This document shows, piece by piece, positions 1-5,566 of a stretch of 11,968 bases of DNA. Under the pieces are notes generated by a model that did no database searches, had not been told where the DNA came from, and saw only the letters and a program-made list of their open reading frames with translations. The DNA is from CAKSQL01 sp045649415 (lineage in GTDB: Bacteria > Bacillota > Clostridia > UBA1381). The stretch covers positions 1 to 11,968 of the forward strand of contig JAZRPY010000029.1 of assembly GCA_045649415.1 (NCBI GenBank), in the 5' to 3' direction. Made by a program: the position numbers and the translations under genes. Position 1 is the first letter of the stretch. Every line of letters begins with the position of its first letter.

Positions 1-1
1 T

Positions 2-145
2 TTTTCTACTGTTTCACTTGGTATTCAAAAAAACGCATTATTAGGAAGTATTATAATATTATTAATTATGGGAGTTATTTTCTTATTATTAACTATATTA
101 TTTTATAAACTTTATAAAAAAGAAAAAAACAAACAAAATAAATAA
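2..145 (+). CDS. C-terminal end of a membrane protein (partial)
   Basis: Frame 2 is open from the window edge to TAA at 143-145, giving about 47 residues. They read as a short polar stretch (STVSLGIQKN), one strongly hydrophobic segment of about 24 residues (ALLGSIIILLIMGVIFLLLT and onward) and a Lys-rich tail (KLYKKEKNKQNK). This is typical of a membrane protein whose last helix is followed by a positively charged cytoplasmic tail. The 5' part lies outside the window, so family and function cannot be named. A hairpin starts 7 bases after the stop. By position it belongs to the accessory DNA left of the first peroxidase-gene remnant. Confidence 0.6.
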   Translation, partial: FSTVSLGIQKNALLGSIIILLIMGVIFLLLTILFYKLYKKEKNKQNK

Positions 146-152
146 TATAAAA

Positions 153-207
153 AGCGACCAACCAAACAACAAAATTTTTTAACAAATTTTTTTGCTGGTT
201 AGTCGCT
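153..207. terminator. Long hairpin after the partial membrane protein gene
   Basis: AGCGACCAACCA (153-164) pairs with TGGTTAGTCGCT (196-207), 12 bp with one G-T pair. The AT-rich interior can pair further. The T-rich tail lies on the minus-strand side (AAAAA directly before 153 on the plus strand), so it may end transcription in both directions, more efficiently for minus-strand transcripts. Confidence 0.5.
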
Positions 208-480
208 CCAAAAATCAAGAAAAATTAAAAATAGTTTTATATGTTTTAACTTTGTATAATATAAGATGCTACATGTTAAAACATAAAACATAATTAATTA
301 TATTTAAACAATAAAAACATCAATATTAATAAATGTTTTAATTGTTATGTTTTTATTGTTATTGAATGGAAGTAGCAGGAACTATAAAAGCATAAAAAAA
401 TATAATCAATTATAGTGTGTCAAATAGTGTGTATTGATAAAAAAAGCACTAAAAAGCCTGTATTTTTGGGCGTGTTTCGT
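208..480. other. AT-rich intergenic stretch with inverted repeats, no gene seen
   Basis: No convincing coding frame. Two dyads are present: ATGTTTTAAC at 241-250 with GTTAAAACAT at 275-284, and a perfect 14-bp pair, AACAATAAAAACAT at 307-320 with its complement at 347-360. A direct repeat ATAGTGTGT occurs at 412-420 and 424-432, with a 12-bp period, about 50 bp before the first peroxidase-gene remnant. Their role is unknown; in accessory DNA such sites may bind a recombinase or a regulator. Confidence 0.5.
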
Positions 481-537
481 GATGAAGCTCGACATGGCAA
501 AGGCTTAGAGGGTCTTTTGAAGAGATACTTTAAATAA
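481..537 (+). pseudogene. 3' remnant of a reverse rubrerythrin / NADH peroxidase gene (copy 1)
   Basis: Reading from 481 gives DEARHGKGLEGLLKRYFK and a TAA stop. As I recall, this is the conserved C-terminus of clostridial NADH peroxidase / reverse rubrerythrin (the EARHGKAFEGLLKRYF type), where Glu and His of the EARH motif belong to the di-iron site. Nothing upstream resembles the rest of that roughly 180-residue protein. A rho-independent terminator follows. The fragment is therefore a displaced 3' end, either the replacement end carried by an integrating element or the scar of a recombination. It matches copy 2 exactly over 23 bp and only 21 of 31 bases after that, so the two copies are not a recent simple duplication. 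Confidence 0.75.
484..506 (+). repeat. 23-bp direct repeat, copy 1 (candidate attL core)
   Basis: GAAGCTCGACATGG through GGCTT is identical to 3947-3969. Identity ends sharply on both sides: unrelated sequence to the left, a diverged homologous 3' end to the right. The outermost four bases form a weak dyad (AAGC...GCTT). This pattern is expected for a site-specific recombination core inside the 3' end of a target gene. Confidence 0.65.
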
Positions 538-567
538 AAATAAAACCGCATAAAATAAGGGTTTCCA

Positions 568-604
568 AGAGGATAGAGTGAAAATGCTCTGTCCTCTTTT
601 TTTG
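568..604 (+). terminator. Terminator after peroxidase remnant copy 1
   Basis: AGAGGATAGAG (568-578) pairs with CTCTGTCCTCT (587-597), including a G-T pair, across an 8-base loop, followed by a run of T. It follows the remnant's stop as a native gene terminator would. Confidence 0.7.
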
Positions 605-702
605 CTCTTTTTTCTCTCTAAAAGTGGAGGATAAGCGGATTTAATTTTTTCTTTTCTCTTTCCAAAAGTCGAAAATCGGAATTTGTAAAAGTGGAATTTT
701 GC

Positions 703-722
703 GGGGCTGCTTTTACAGCCCC
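703..722 (-). terminator. Hairpin overlapping the recombinase stop codon
   Basis: GGGGCTG (703-709) pairs with CAGCCCC (716-722). On the minus strand the TAA stop of the recombinase gene lies at the base of the loop (715-713). The tail downstream on the minus strand is only moderately T-rich, so this may be a weak terminator. Confidence 0.45.
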
Positions 723-1273
723 ATTTCATTTACTCTGCGATAGAATGTATTAGGTTTTAAGCCCATTTCATTCATTGCGGCGGTTGCGGTTATTTCTCCC
801 GCTCTCCATTTCTTACAAAGTGATTTTAATTTGTTTTCGTCTATATCGACAGGCTTTCTGCCTTTATACTTGCCCGCGCTCTTTGCTATCTCAATTCCCT
901 CGCGCTGCCTTTCTAAAATGTTTTCTCTTTCAAGTTCAGCAAGCGCACCGAATACTGTTAGCATAAATCTACCTTGTGGGGTTGTTGTGTCAATGCTTTC
1001 TTTAAGGCTTACAAACTCAACCGCCTTTTCTGTGAGTTCTGCAACGATAGAAAGCAAGTCGCGCGTGTTTCGTGCAATTCTTGAAATACTTTCAACAATA
1101 ACTATATCTCCCGAACGCACAAAAGCCATCATTTCTTTGAACGCGGCGCGTTCTATATTCTTTCCGCTTGCTTTGTCAATGAATAACTTTTCCGCGTTTT
1201 GTTCTTTCATCATTTTAAGCTGACGCGCCTCGTTTTGCTCTATTGTAGAACATCTTACATAACCAACTCTCAT
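713..1273 (-). CDS. Small serine recombinase (resolvase/invertase family)
   Basis: A 186-residue protein with the full layout of small serine recombinases. The N-terminal catalytic domain has YVRCSTIEQN with the nucleophile Ser9 and Arg7, then SRIARN around residues 64-69 with the conserved arginines. The long helix E follows (GRFMLTVFGALAELERENIL, about 101-120), then GRKP (138-141) and a C-terminal helix-turn-helix (about 157-185). The ATG at 1273 is preferred over the one at 1282 because the AAGGAG ribosome binding site is directly against the first ATG but 8 bases from the second. Such enzymes resolve cointegrates, invert DNA segments or move small elements by a Ser-linked double-strand break. 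Here the gene lies inside the direct-repeat-bounded unit, so it may act on those repeats. It has its own promoter at 1305-1333. The family is sure; the substrate site is inference. Confidence 0.93.
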   Translation of the reverse strand: MRVGYVRCSTIEQNEARQLKMMKEQNAEKLFIDKASGKNIERAAFKEMMAFVRSGDIVIVESISRIARNTRDLLSIVAELTEKAVEFVSLKESIDTTTPQGRFMLTVFGALAELERENILERQREGIEIAKSAGKYKGRKPVDIDENKLKSLCKKWRAGEITATAAMNEMGLKPNTFYRRVNEMGL

Positions 1274-1304
1274 TTTTAACATCTCCTTTTGTCTTTCTGT
1301 AATT

Positions 1305-1333
1305 ATTATATCACAAAAACAAAAGTATGTCAG
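1305..1333 (-). promoter_or_regulatory. Sigma-A promoter of the serine recombinase gene
   Basis: On the minus strand: CTGACA (1333-1328), a 17-bp spacer, TATAAT (1310-1305). The transcript would start about 23 bp before the ribosome binding site at 1288-1283. Confidence 0.75.
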
Positions 1334-1450
1334 TAGGGTATTAAAATATTTTGCAATATTTCAAAAATAATATAATAAGTCTTGTGAAACACAAATCGCG
1401 CTTGATTTTCTATTGCTTTTGGGTATAGTCTATTGAAATAGCCAAAAGGC

Positions 1451-1483
1451 AAAAAGATAGGAGCGGAACACGCGCCCCGCTCC
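1451..1483 (-). terminator. Terminator of the SLH protein gene
   Basis: On the minus strand a GC-rich stem, GGAGCGG with CCGCTCC (1483-1477 and 1466-1460), is followed by TATCTTTTT. It lies just after the stop of the SLH gene and separates it from the recombinase promoter. Confidence 0.75.
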
Positions 1484-1503
1484 CTTGTGTAGTGTTCACT
1501 CAA

Positions 1504-3336
1504 TTATTTTGTTTCGCTTTCGTCCTTGATAATCCAACGATATGAGTAATCCTCGGCTTCCTCAATATGGAATGACTTGTTTTCAATTCCAAAATACTCT
1601 GCCAAGTCGTTCATATTATAATACGGTTTATTATAGCAAATGCAATATCTAATTCCATTAAATATTCCGCTGTCGTTCTCTTTGAAGTTGCCCGCAATAA
1701 ATTCATCTGCTGACATACTCTTAAAAGTTTTTCCGTTGGCGGTCAGTGTAAATGTTTCAAATGTTTCAGAGATTGAGATATATTCTGTTTTGGTTTCATA
1801 ATCAAAGTTGTTTTCTTCTCTGTAAGATATTCCATCTGCTTCCGGTACCCAATTTGTGTATGAGAGTGTTCCTTCGGTAAAAGGATTATCATTTTTTTCA
1901 ATTTTCACCGGATTAAATAGCACTTTGAAGAAACTGCTGTCATAACCATAAACCTCTCCATCTTTAGAGGAATAAGCAGCCCGATAACTATTATCCATTA
2001 AATAAATTTTGTCATTATAAACTGCCGTATTGGGTGATACGCTATAGTAATAAATTACTTCTTCCTCGGGTGTTTCAACATTTCCGCTGTTTTCTTCTTC
2101 CGTATCGGGTATTGTCGGCTCATCCTCGGGTATTGCCGGGACAGGGATAGGTGTGGGCGTGACTTCTACAACATCAGTAAATGTCCAAACAGCCTCATTG
2201 ATACCCTCGACATTCTTAAATGTAATTTCCGTTTTCAGACCGAAACGAGAAAGAAAGTCATCAACATTTACAAAAGTGTACTGTTTTCCGTTCCAAACTC
2301 GGTCAAAGCATCGAACACCATCGACATAATACAGAACATTGTCATCGTGTCCGCCATTATCCAATGCTATGCTAAACATGTTGCCGCGATAACTATATGT
2401 AGCCCAGGTCTGTGATACACCGGGTGTAGGATAAGCATTCCATTTTGAAATACCCACACGGGAAGTCTGCGACATATCATACTCTAACGCTTCTTCTATT
2501 TTAGGATTTGCACTTTGTGACGGTTGAAGTTTGTAGTCTTTTGTCAAAATCTTCAGAAGTCGAAAATTGCTTGCGTCAGTATAATATGAAATTTTTCCAT
2601 TAAATTCGTATGCCCACATGGTCAGAGGTGCATTATCGTGATACTTACCATCAATTTCAACAATAATGGAATCGCCGCCCACATTCATTGTTTTGTCATT
2701 CTGCTCCAACATACCAAAACCGCGTGCATTGAAACTATCAAGCAAGGTTTTATCACTGTTTGCCAAGTTCATATACAGCGCATTGTTGGAGATTATCGCC
2801 ACATCGCCGCGCAGGAAAGTCTTAGTATCCGCGTTATATCTTCCATCGGTCATGCCGATTTTGTCGGAAAGCTCCCAAGCCTTATCCCACTGAAAATCTT
2901 TGCCGCTTTCATAACCAAGAGAGCGGAGGACAAAGGTCAGATATTGTGAGGCAGTAACTATCGCAGAACCACCGAAAGTCGTTGCGCTTGTACCCGCCGC
3001 CAAACCATTCGCATAAGCATAGCCGACATAGGGTTTTGCCCAGTCTACAACATCGGTAAAGGGGGTGTCCCAAGTTCCCGCTTTTGCTTCTGCTTCTTTG
3101 CCTAACAGACGAACAAGCATGGTAACCGCTTCAAAACGAGAAGGCGCGCGGTCAAGGTCATAAATCGGCGTTCCATCCGCGTTTGTTCCCGTTCCGTTAA
3201 ACAACCCCAAATTGTGCAGGGTGTTTGCCGCGTCTGTTGCTTCGCTGCTTGCCGCGAAAGCTGTCGGCACAAGGCTGCATACCAAAACAACCGCAAGCAG
3301 TAAACTGAGTATCCGCTTTTTCATTAAATTTTTCAT
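1504..3336 (-). CDS. Secreted SLH-domain surface protein with two stalk-like repeats
   Basis: A 610-residue exported protein. The start at 3336 is chosen because AAGGAG lies 8 bases upstream, inside the longer frame that begins at 3360. Residues 1-28 are a signal peptide (MKNLMKKR, hydrophobic core, cleavage after AFA). Three S-layer homology modules span about 30-190: RAPSRFEAVTMLVRLLG, then YVGYAYANGLAAG with TASQYLTFVLRSLGY, then a degenerate one ending LRGDVAIISNNAL. SLH modules bind pyruvylated wall polymers and hold proteins on the cell surface. Two similar segments follow, at about 335-388 (VDGVRCF...YTFVNVDDFLSRFGL) and 558-605 (FNGIRYC...YYNMNDLAEYFGI). They resemble copper-amine-oxidase-N/stalk domains and are separated by a Pro/Thr/Glu-rich linker (391-425). 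No catalytic motif is seen. It follows the HTH ORF by 44 bp and probably shares its promoter at 3592-3620. Adhesin or wall-structure function is inference. Confidence 0.85.
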   Translation of the reverse strand: MKNLMKKRILSLLLAVVLVCSLVPTAFAASSEATDAANTLHNLGLFNGTGTNADGTPIYDLDRAPSRFEAVTMLVRLLGKEAEAKAGTWDTPFTDVVDWAKPYVGYAYANGLAAGTSATTFGGSAIVTASQYLTFVLRSLGYESGKDFQWDKAWELSDKIGMTDGRYNADTKTFLRGDVAIISNNALYMNLANSDKTLLDSFNARGFGMLEQNDKTMNVGGDSIIVEIDGKYHDNAPLTMWAYEFNGKISYYTDASNFRLLKILTKDYKLQPSQSANPKIEEALEYDMSQTSRVGISKWNAYPTPGVSQTWATYSYRGNMFSIALDNGGHDDNVLYYVDGVRCFDRVWNGKQYTFVNVDDFLSRFGLKTEITFKNVEGINEAVWTFTDVVEVTPTPIPVPAIPEDEPTIPDTEEENSGNVETPEEEVIYYYSVSPNTAVYNDKIYLMDNSYRAAYSSKDGEVYGYDSSFFKVLFNPVKIEKNDNPFTEGTLSYTNWVPEADGISYREENNFDYETKTEYISISETFETFTLTANGKTFKSMSADEFIAGNFKENDSGIFNGIRYCICYNKPYYNMNDLAEYFGIENKSFHIEEAEDYSYRWIIKDESETK

Positions 3337-3380
3337 TAAAAACACTCCTTTTTGTTTCATTCTTCCACCAAGAGCAAGGA

Positions 3381-3521
3381 TTATTTACTGTTTAAGACAT
3401 ACCCCGCTGCACTAACAGCCGCTTCATATTCCCGCACATATCTTGAAATTGTGTCGGGGCAGCGGCGCATTTTCTTTGCTACCGCTTTGAATGAGCCAAG
3501 CTGTTGATATAGCTGCCACAT
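3381..3521 (-). CDS. Short helix-turn-helix-like protein, possibly frameshifted
   Basis: A 46-residue ORF (MWQLYQQLGSFKAVAKKMRR, then CPDTISRYVREYEAAVSAAG and YVLNSK). GSFKAVAKKMRRCPDTISRYVREYE has the look of a helix-turn-helix as found in small regulators of Firmicutes mobile elements. The ATG at 3521 has no clear ribosome binding site. A better-placed ATG at 3562, about 23 nt downstream of the predicted transcription start, reads MNGAFKK and then runs into an A7 tract (3547-3541 on the minus strand). One extra A there would join it to the KQEQKEK frame leading into this ORF, giving about 60 residues. It may therefore be a frameshifted gene, a slippage-controlled gene or a sequencing error. 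It precedes the SLH gene by 44 bp, so it may be its regulator; that is inference. Confidence 0.55.
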   Translation of the reverse strand: MWQLYQQLGSFKAVAKKMRRCPDTISRYVREYEAAVSAAGYVLNSK

Positions 3522-3591
3522 TTTTTCTTTTTGCTCTTGCTTTTTTTAAATGCTCCGTTCATAACTCCATTGAAAAATATTTATTAATAGC

Positions 3592-3620
3592 ATTATATCA
3601 CTTTAATATGATAAAGTCAA
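3592..3620 (-). promoter_or_regulatory. Strong promoter for the HTH-SLH transcript
   Basis: On the minus strand: TTGACT (3620-3615), a 17-bp spacer, TATAAT (3597-3592). It is close to the sigma-A consensus. A palindrome, TTTCGTGAAA (3651-3660), lies 30 bp further upstream. Confidence 0.8.
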
Positions 3621-3621
3621 G

Positions 3622-3896
3622 TTTTTCGCAACATTTAAATAAATCTCGATTTTCGTGAAAATATAGGTTTATAGTATCATGTATAGTTTTGGACTAAAGT
3701 ATTAAGCGCCCTTAAAATATATTAATTTTTAAGGGCAAAGAACCGATTTTCATCAAAACGGATTAGTTGGCATTCTGTCCACACTTGTCCACGTTGAAAT
3801 TTCAATAAAAGGTGAAAAATTCCGTTTTATTTTATCAATGTGGCATCAAATGCGGCATTTTAAATTTCGTTTGCAGATTTTAAAACTTTCGAGACC
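3622..3896. other. Right part of the element, non-coding, with small repeats
   Basis: No credible gene. It holds the palindrome ATTTTC-GT-GAAAAT (3649-3662), a 10-bp stem GCCCTTAAAA with TTTTAAGGGC (3708-3717 and 3727-3736), and TGTCCAC twice with a 10-bp period (3776-3782, 3786-3792). One helical turn between the last two suits a protein bound on one face of the DNA. The stretch could hold recombinase or regulator sites at the element's right end. Confidence 0.45.
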
Positions 3897-3925
3897 TTGA
3901 CAGTATAAGGGAAAACTGATATAAT
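3897..3925 (+). promoter_or_regulatory. Perfect-consensus promoter facing the peroxidase remnant
   Basis: TTGACA (3897-3902), exactly 17 bp, TATAAT (3920-3925), an exact sigma-A consensus. It points at the 18-codon peroxidase remnant that begins 21 bp downstream, and transcription would then meet the terminator at 4020-4048. It has no intact gene to serve. It may be the original peroxidase promoter left after loss of the gene body, or a promoter at the element's outer end. Confidence 0.8.
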
Positions 3926-3946
3926 CAAATTGATAACAAGTGAACC

Positions 3947-3969
3947 GAAGCTCGACATGGCAAAGGCTT
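3947..3969 (+). repeat. 23-bp direct repeat, copy 2 (candidate attR core)
   Basis: Identical to 484-506, at a distance of 3463 bp. The homologous sequence to its right matches copy 1 at only 21 of 31 bases and the sequence to its left is unrelated. This sharply bounded identity supports a recombination core. Confidence 0.65.
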
Positions 3970-4000
3970 TGAAGGTCTGCTTAAAAGATATTTTGGCTAA
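3947..4000 (+). pseudogene. 3' remnant of a reverse rubrerythrin / NADH peroxidase gene (copy 2)
   Basis: Reading from 3947 gives EARHGKGFEGLLKRYFG and a TAA stop, the same conserved C-terminus as copy 1. The ending RYFG is what I recall as usual for the family. The sequence directly before it (ATAACAAGTGAACC) is not peroxidase coding sequence. A strong terminator and then core genes follow, so this copy is the better candidate for the original chromosomal 3' end, left to the right of an insertion. No intact peroxidase gene lies in the window. Confidence 0.75.
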
Positions 4001-4019
4001 TAATAAAACAATTTTTAAA

Positions 4020-4048
4020 AAAGAGACTCTTTAACAGAGTCTCTTTTT
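4020..4048 (+). terminator. Terminator after peroxidase remnant copy 2
   Basis: A perfect 11-bp stem, AAAGAGACTCT (4020-4030) with AGAGTCTCTTT (4036-4046), ending in a T run. It is probably the native terminator of the peroxidase gene. Confidence 0.85.
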
Positions 4049-4060
4049 CTTTCCAATGAA

Positions 4061-4089
4061 GAAAAAGTCCAGGATTTCTGGACTTTTTC
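4061..4089 (-). terminator. Bidirectional terminator, probably for rpmB
   Basis: GAAAAAGTCCAG (4061-4072) pairs perfectly over 12 bp with CTGGACTTTTTC (4078-4089) across GATTT. The stem carries runs of A and T on both outer sides and lies 54 bp past the rpmB stop, where it would end rpmB transcription. Confidence 0.75.
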
Positions 4090-4092
4090 GAC

Positions 4093-4138
4093 AATCTGAA
4101 AGGTAAAATAACCTTTGTCTTTAATTTCTATTCAGATT
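4093..4138 (-). other. Nested hairpin just downstream of rpmB
   Basis: AATCTGAA (4093-4100) can pair with TTCAGATT (4131-4138). Inside, AAAGGT (4099-4104) can pair with ACCTTT (4110-4115), overlapping the outer stem, so the two folds partly exclude each other. It may be a transcript-end stabiliser or a bistable element; its role is unknown. Confidence 0.35.
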
Positions 4139-4142
4139 AAAA

Positions 4143-4331
4143 TCAAACTGCGCGGGTAACCTTTCCTGAACGAAGACAACGAGTACAAACATTCACTGTT
4201 TTTGCAGTTCCGTTAACAATAGCTCTTACCTTACGAACATTAGGCTTCCATGTTCTGTTAGACCTTCTGTGAGAGTGACTCATTTTGATACCAAATGAAA
4301 CACCTTTTCCGCAAATATCACACTTTGCCAT
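4143..4331 (-). CDS. rpmB: Ribosomal protein bL28
   Basis: A 62-residue protein of the usual Firmicutes L28 length. The start at 4331 (MAKCDICGKG) is preferred because GGAGGT lies 7 bases upstream; the longer MLS extension is ignored. Two Cys pairs, CDIC at the N-terminus and CTRC near the C-terminus, form the zinc ribbon of the zinc-binding L28 type. The basic centre (SHSHRRSNRTWKPNVRKVRA) contacts 23S rRNA in the large subunit near the exit site. Single-gene transcript: promoter at 4377-4405, terminator at 4061-4089. It is divergent from hprK. Bacteria with the zinc form often keep a zinc-free paralogue elsewhere; none is in this window. Confidence 0.97.
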   Translation of the reverse strand: MAKCDICGKGVSFGIKMSHSHRRSNRTWKPNVRKVRAIVNGTAKTVNVCTRCLRSGKVTRAV

Positions 4332-4376
4332 ACTTAACACCTCCTAAACCAAGTGTAGAAATATCAAAACACAAGT

Positions 4377-4405
4377 ATTTTACCACATATTTTTAGAAAA
4401 ATCAA
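4377..4405 (-). promoter_or_regulatory. rpmB promoter
   Basis: On the minus strand: TTGATT (4405-4400), a 17-bp spacer, TAAAAT (4382-4377), about 30 bp before the GGAGGT ribosome binding site. Confidence 0.7.
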
Positions 4406-4448
4406 TACCTTTTTTTAAAAAATTACACTTTTTATCATTATCGATACT

Positions 4449-4462
4449 AATTTCGTGAAATT
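4449..4462. promoter_or_regulatory. Palindrome AATTTCGTGAAATT between rpmB and hprK promoters
   Basis: AATTTC-GT-GAAATT sits between the two divergent promoters. Its core TTTCGTGAAA (4451-4460) is identical to 3651-3660 upstream of the HTH-SLH promoter. It may be an operator, but no known regulator site can be assigned from sequence. Confidence 0.3.
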
Positions 4463-4517
4463 TTAGTGAAAAAATACACAATTATTATAAATATTTGAGA
4501 ATTTTTTAAAATAGTAT

Positions 4518-4545
4518 TTGATTATTTCTTTATTTATTGTATAAT
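4518..4545 (+). promoter_or_regulatory. Promoter of the hprK-rsmA-XRE group
   Basis: TTGATT (4518-4523), a 16-bp spacer, TATAAT (4540-4545), 57 bp before the hprK start. Confidence 0.7.
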
Positions 4546-4602
4546 TATGATAGGATAGTTTTAATTTAAATCATTGTTAAAATATAAATCAAGGAAAGGA
4601 TA

Positions 4603-5553
4603 ATGAAAATGTCGAATTCAAATATGTTTTCAATCCCTTTAACTCAGCTTCTTGAGGAATTTCAATTTGAAAGACTATACGAAGCAAAAGATATCAGTGA
4701 GGTAAAAATAACAAATGCTGACTTAAACCGTCCCGGTTTACAGATTGTTGGCTTCTTTGATTACTTTGATCCACAAAGAATTCAGATAATGGGCAAGGTG
4801 GAATTTACCTATCTTGAAAACTTTTCAGTTGAGGAAAGGTATAACCTTTTAGAAAAGCTTTTTTCTAAAAAAATCCCACTGCTTATAGTAACAAGAAACA
4901 TTCAGATTTGCCCTGAAATGCTTACTCTTGCTGAGAAATATGATGTTACCTTGGTGAGAAGTGAAGAATCTACCTCAAGCCTTATGAGTACTATAATCAG
5001 CTACCTCAATGTGCAATTAGCACCAAGAATAACCCGTCATGGTGTATTGGTTGAGGTCTATGGTGAGGGTATTTTGATATTGGGAGAAAGTGGAGTCGGA
5101 AAAAGTGAGGCTGCAATCGAGCTTTTAAAGCGTGGTCACCGTCTTGTGGCTGATGATGCAGTTGAAATTAAGAGAGTTTCATCAAAAACTCTTGTTGGCT
5201 CATCCCCCACCATCATCCGTCACTTTGTGGAGCTGAGAGGTATTGGAATAATAGATGTAAAAGAAATATTTGGTATTGGTGCAGTCAAGGACACAGAGAG
5301 CATCAACCTTATTATCCATTTAGAGCCGTGGGAGGACAGCAAGCAATACGACAGGCTTGGAATCGTGGATGAATACACAAATATTATGGGAATAAATATC
5401 CCAAGCTTAACCATTCCTGTCAAGCTTGGCAGAAACCTCGCAGTTATCATAGAGGTTGCAGCTATGAATAACCGTCAGAAGCGTATGGGCTATAATGCTG
5501 CAGTAGAGCTTAATAACAGACTTATGAATCAGATGCAGGAAGAAAATAATTGA
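4603..5553 (+). CDS. hprK: HPr kinase/phosphorylase
   Basis: A 316-residue protein of normal family length. It phosphorylates Ser46 of HPr when glycolytic intermediates are high and removes the phosphate when phosphate is high, setting CcpA-mediated carbon catabolite control; cytoplasmic. The N-terminal HprK_N domain spans about 10-135. The C-terminal kinase domain has the family's His in RHGVLVEVYG (146), Walker A GESGVGKS (161-168) with VADDAVEI, and the family signature LRGIGIIDVKEIFGIGAV (211-228). PVKLGRNLAVIIEVAAMNNR (272-291) follows. All expected catalytic motifs are present. The start at 4603 follows AAGGAAAGG; the ATG at 4609 is an equally possible start. rsmA begins 13 bp after the stop, so the two are probably cotranscribed. 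Confidence 0.97.
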   Translation: MKMSNSNMFSIPLTQLLEEFQFERLYEAKDISEVKITNADLNRPGLQIVGFFDYFDPQRIQIMGKVEFTYLENFSVEERYNLLEKLFSKKIPLLIVTRNIQICPEMLTLAEKYDVTLVRSEESTSSLMSTIISYLNVQLAPRITRHGVLVEVYGEGILILGESGVGKSEAAIELLKRGHRLVADDAVEIKRVSSKTLVGSSPTIIRHFVELRGIGIIDVKEIFGIGAVKDTESINLIIHLEPWEDSKQYDRLGIVDEYTNIMGINIPSLTIPVKLGRNLAVIIEVAAMNNRQKRMGYNAAVELNNRLMNQMQEENN

Positions 5554-5566
5554 TGCGAGGATTATT

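Larger units (their letters stand above)
484..3946. mobile_element. Putative 3.46-kb integrative element in the peroxidase 3' end
   Basis: The unit is bounded by the 23-bp direct repeats and contains three minus-strand genes: a short HTH-like protein, an SLH surface protein and a small serine recombinase. It contains none of the core genes seen to its right. The recombinase and SLH genes look visibly richer in GC than their AT-rich surroundings. Integration into the 3' end of a gene, with a replacement end brought by the element, is a well-known strategy. What is unusual is the target gene and a recombinase of only 186 residues, since known serine integrases are much larger. An alternative is that the recombinase is cargo or a remnant and that recombination between resident peroxidase gene copies made the repeats. 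Confidence 0.45.

Noticed and set aside
505..729. Minus-strand ORF of 74 codons beside the recombinase
   Set aside because: It overlaps the recombinase 3' end and reads through two hairpins, with Lys/Phe-rich low-complexity content.
831..1223. Plus-strand ORF across the recombinase
   Set aside because: It is the reverse shadow of a gene with intact serine-recombinase motifs.
484..3969. Tn3-type or IS-type transposon with terminal inverted repeats
   Set aside because: No terminal inverted repeats or transposase were found; the boundaries are direct repeats inside homologous gene ends.
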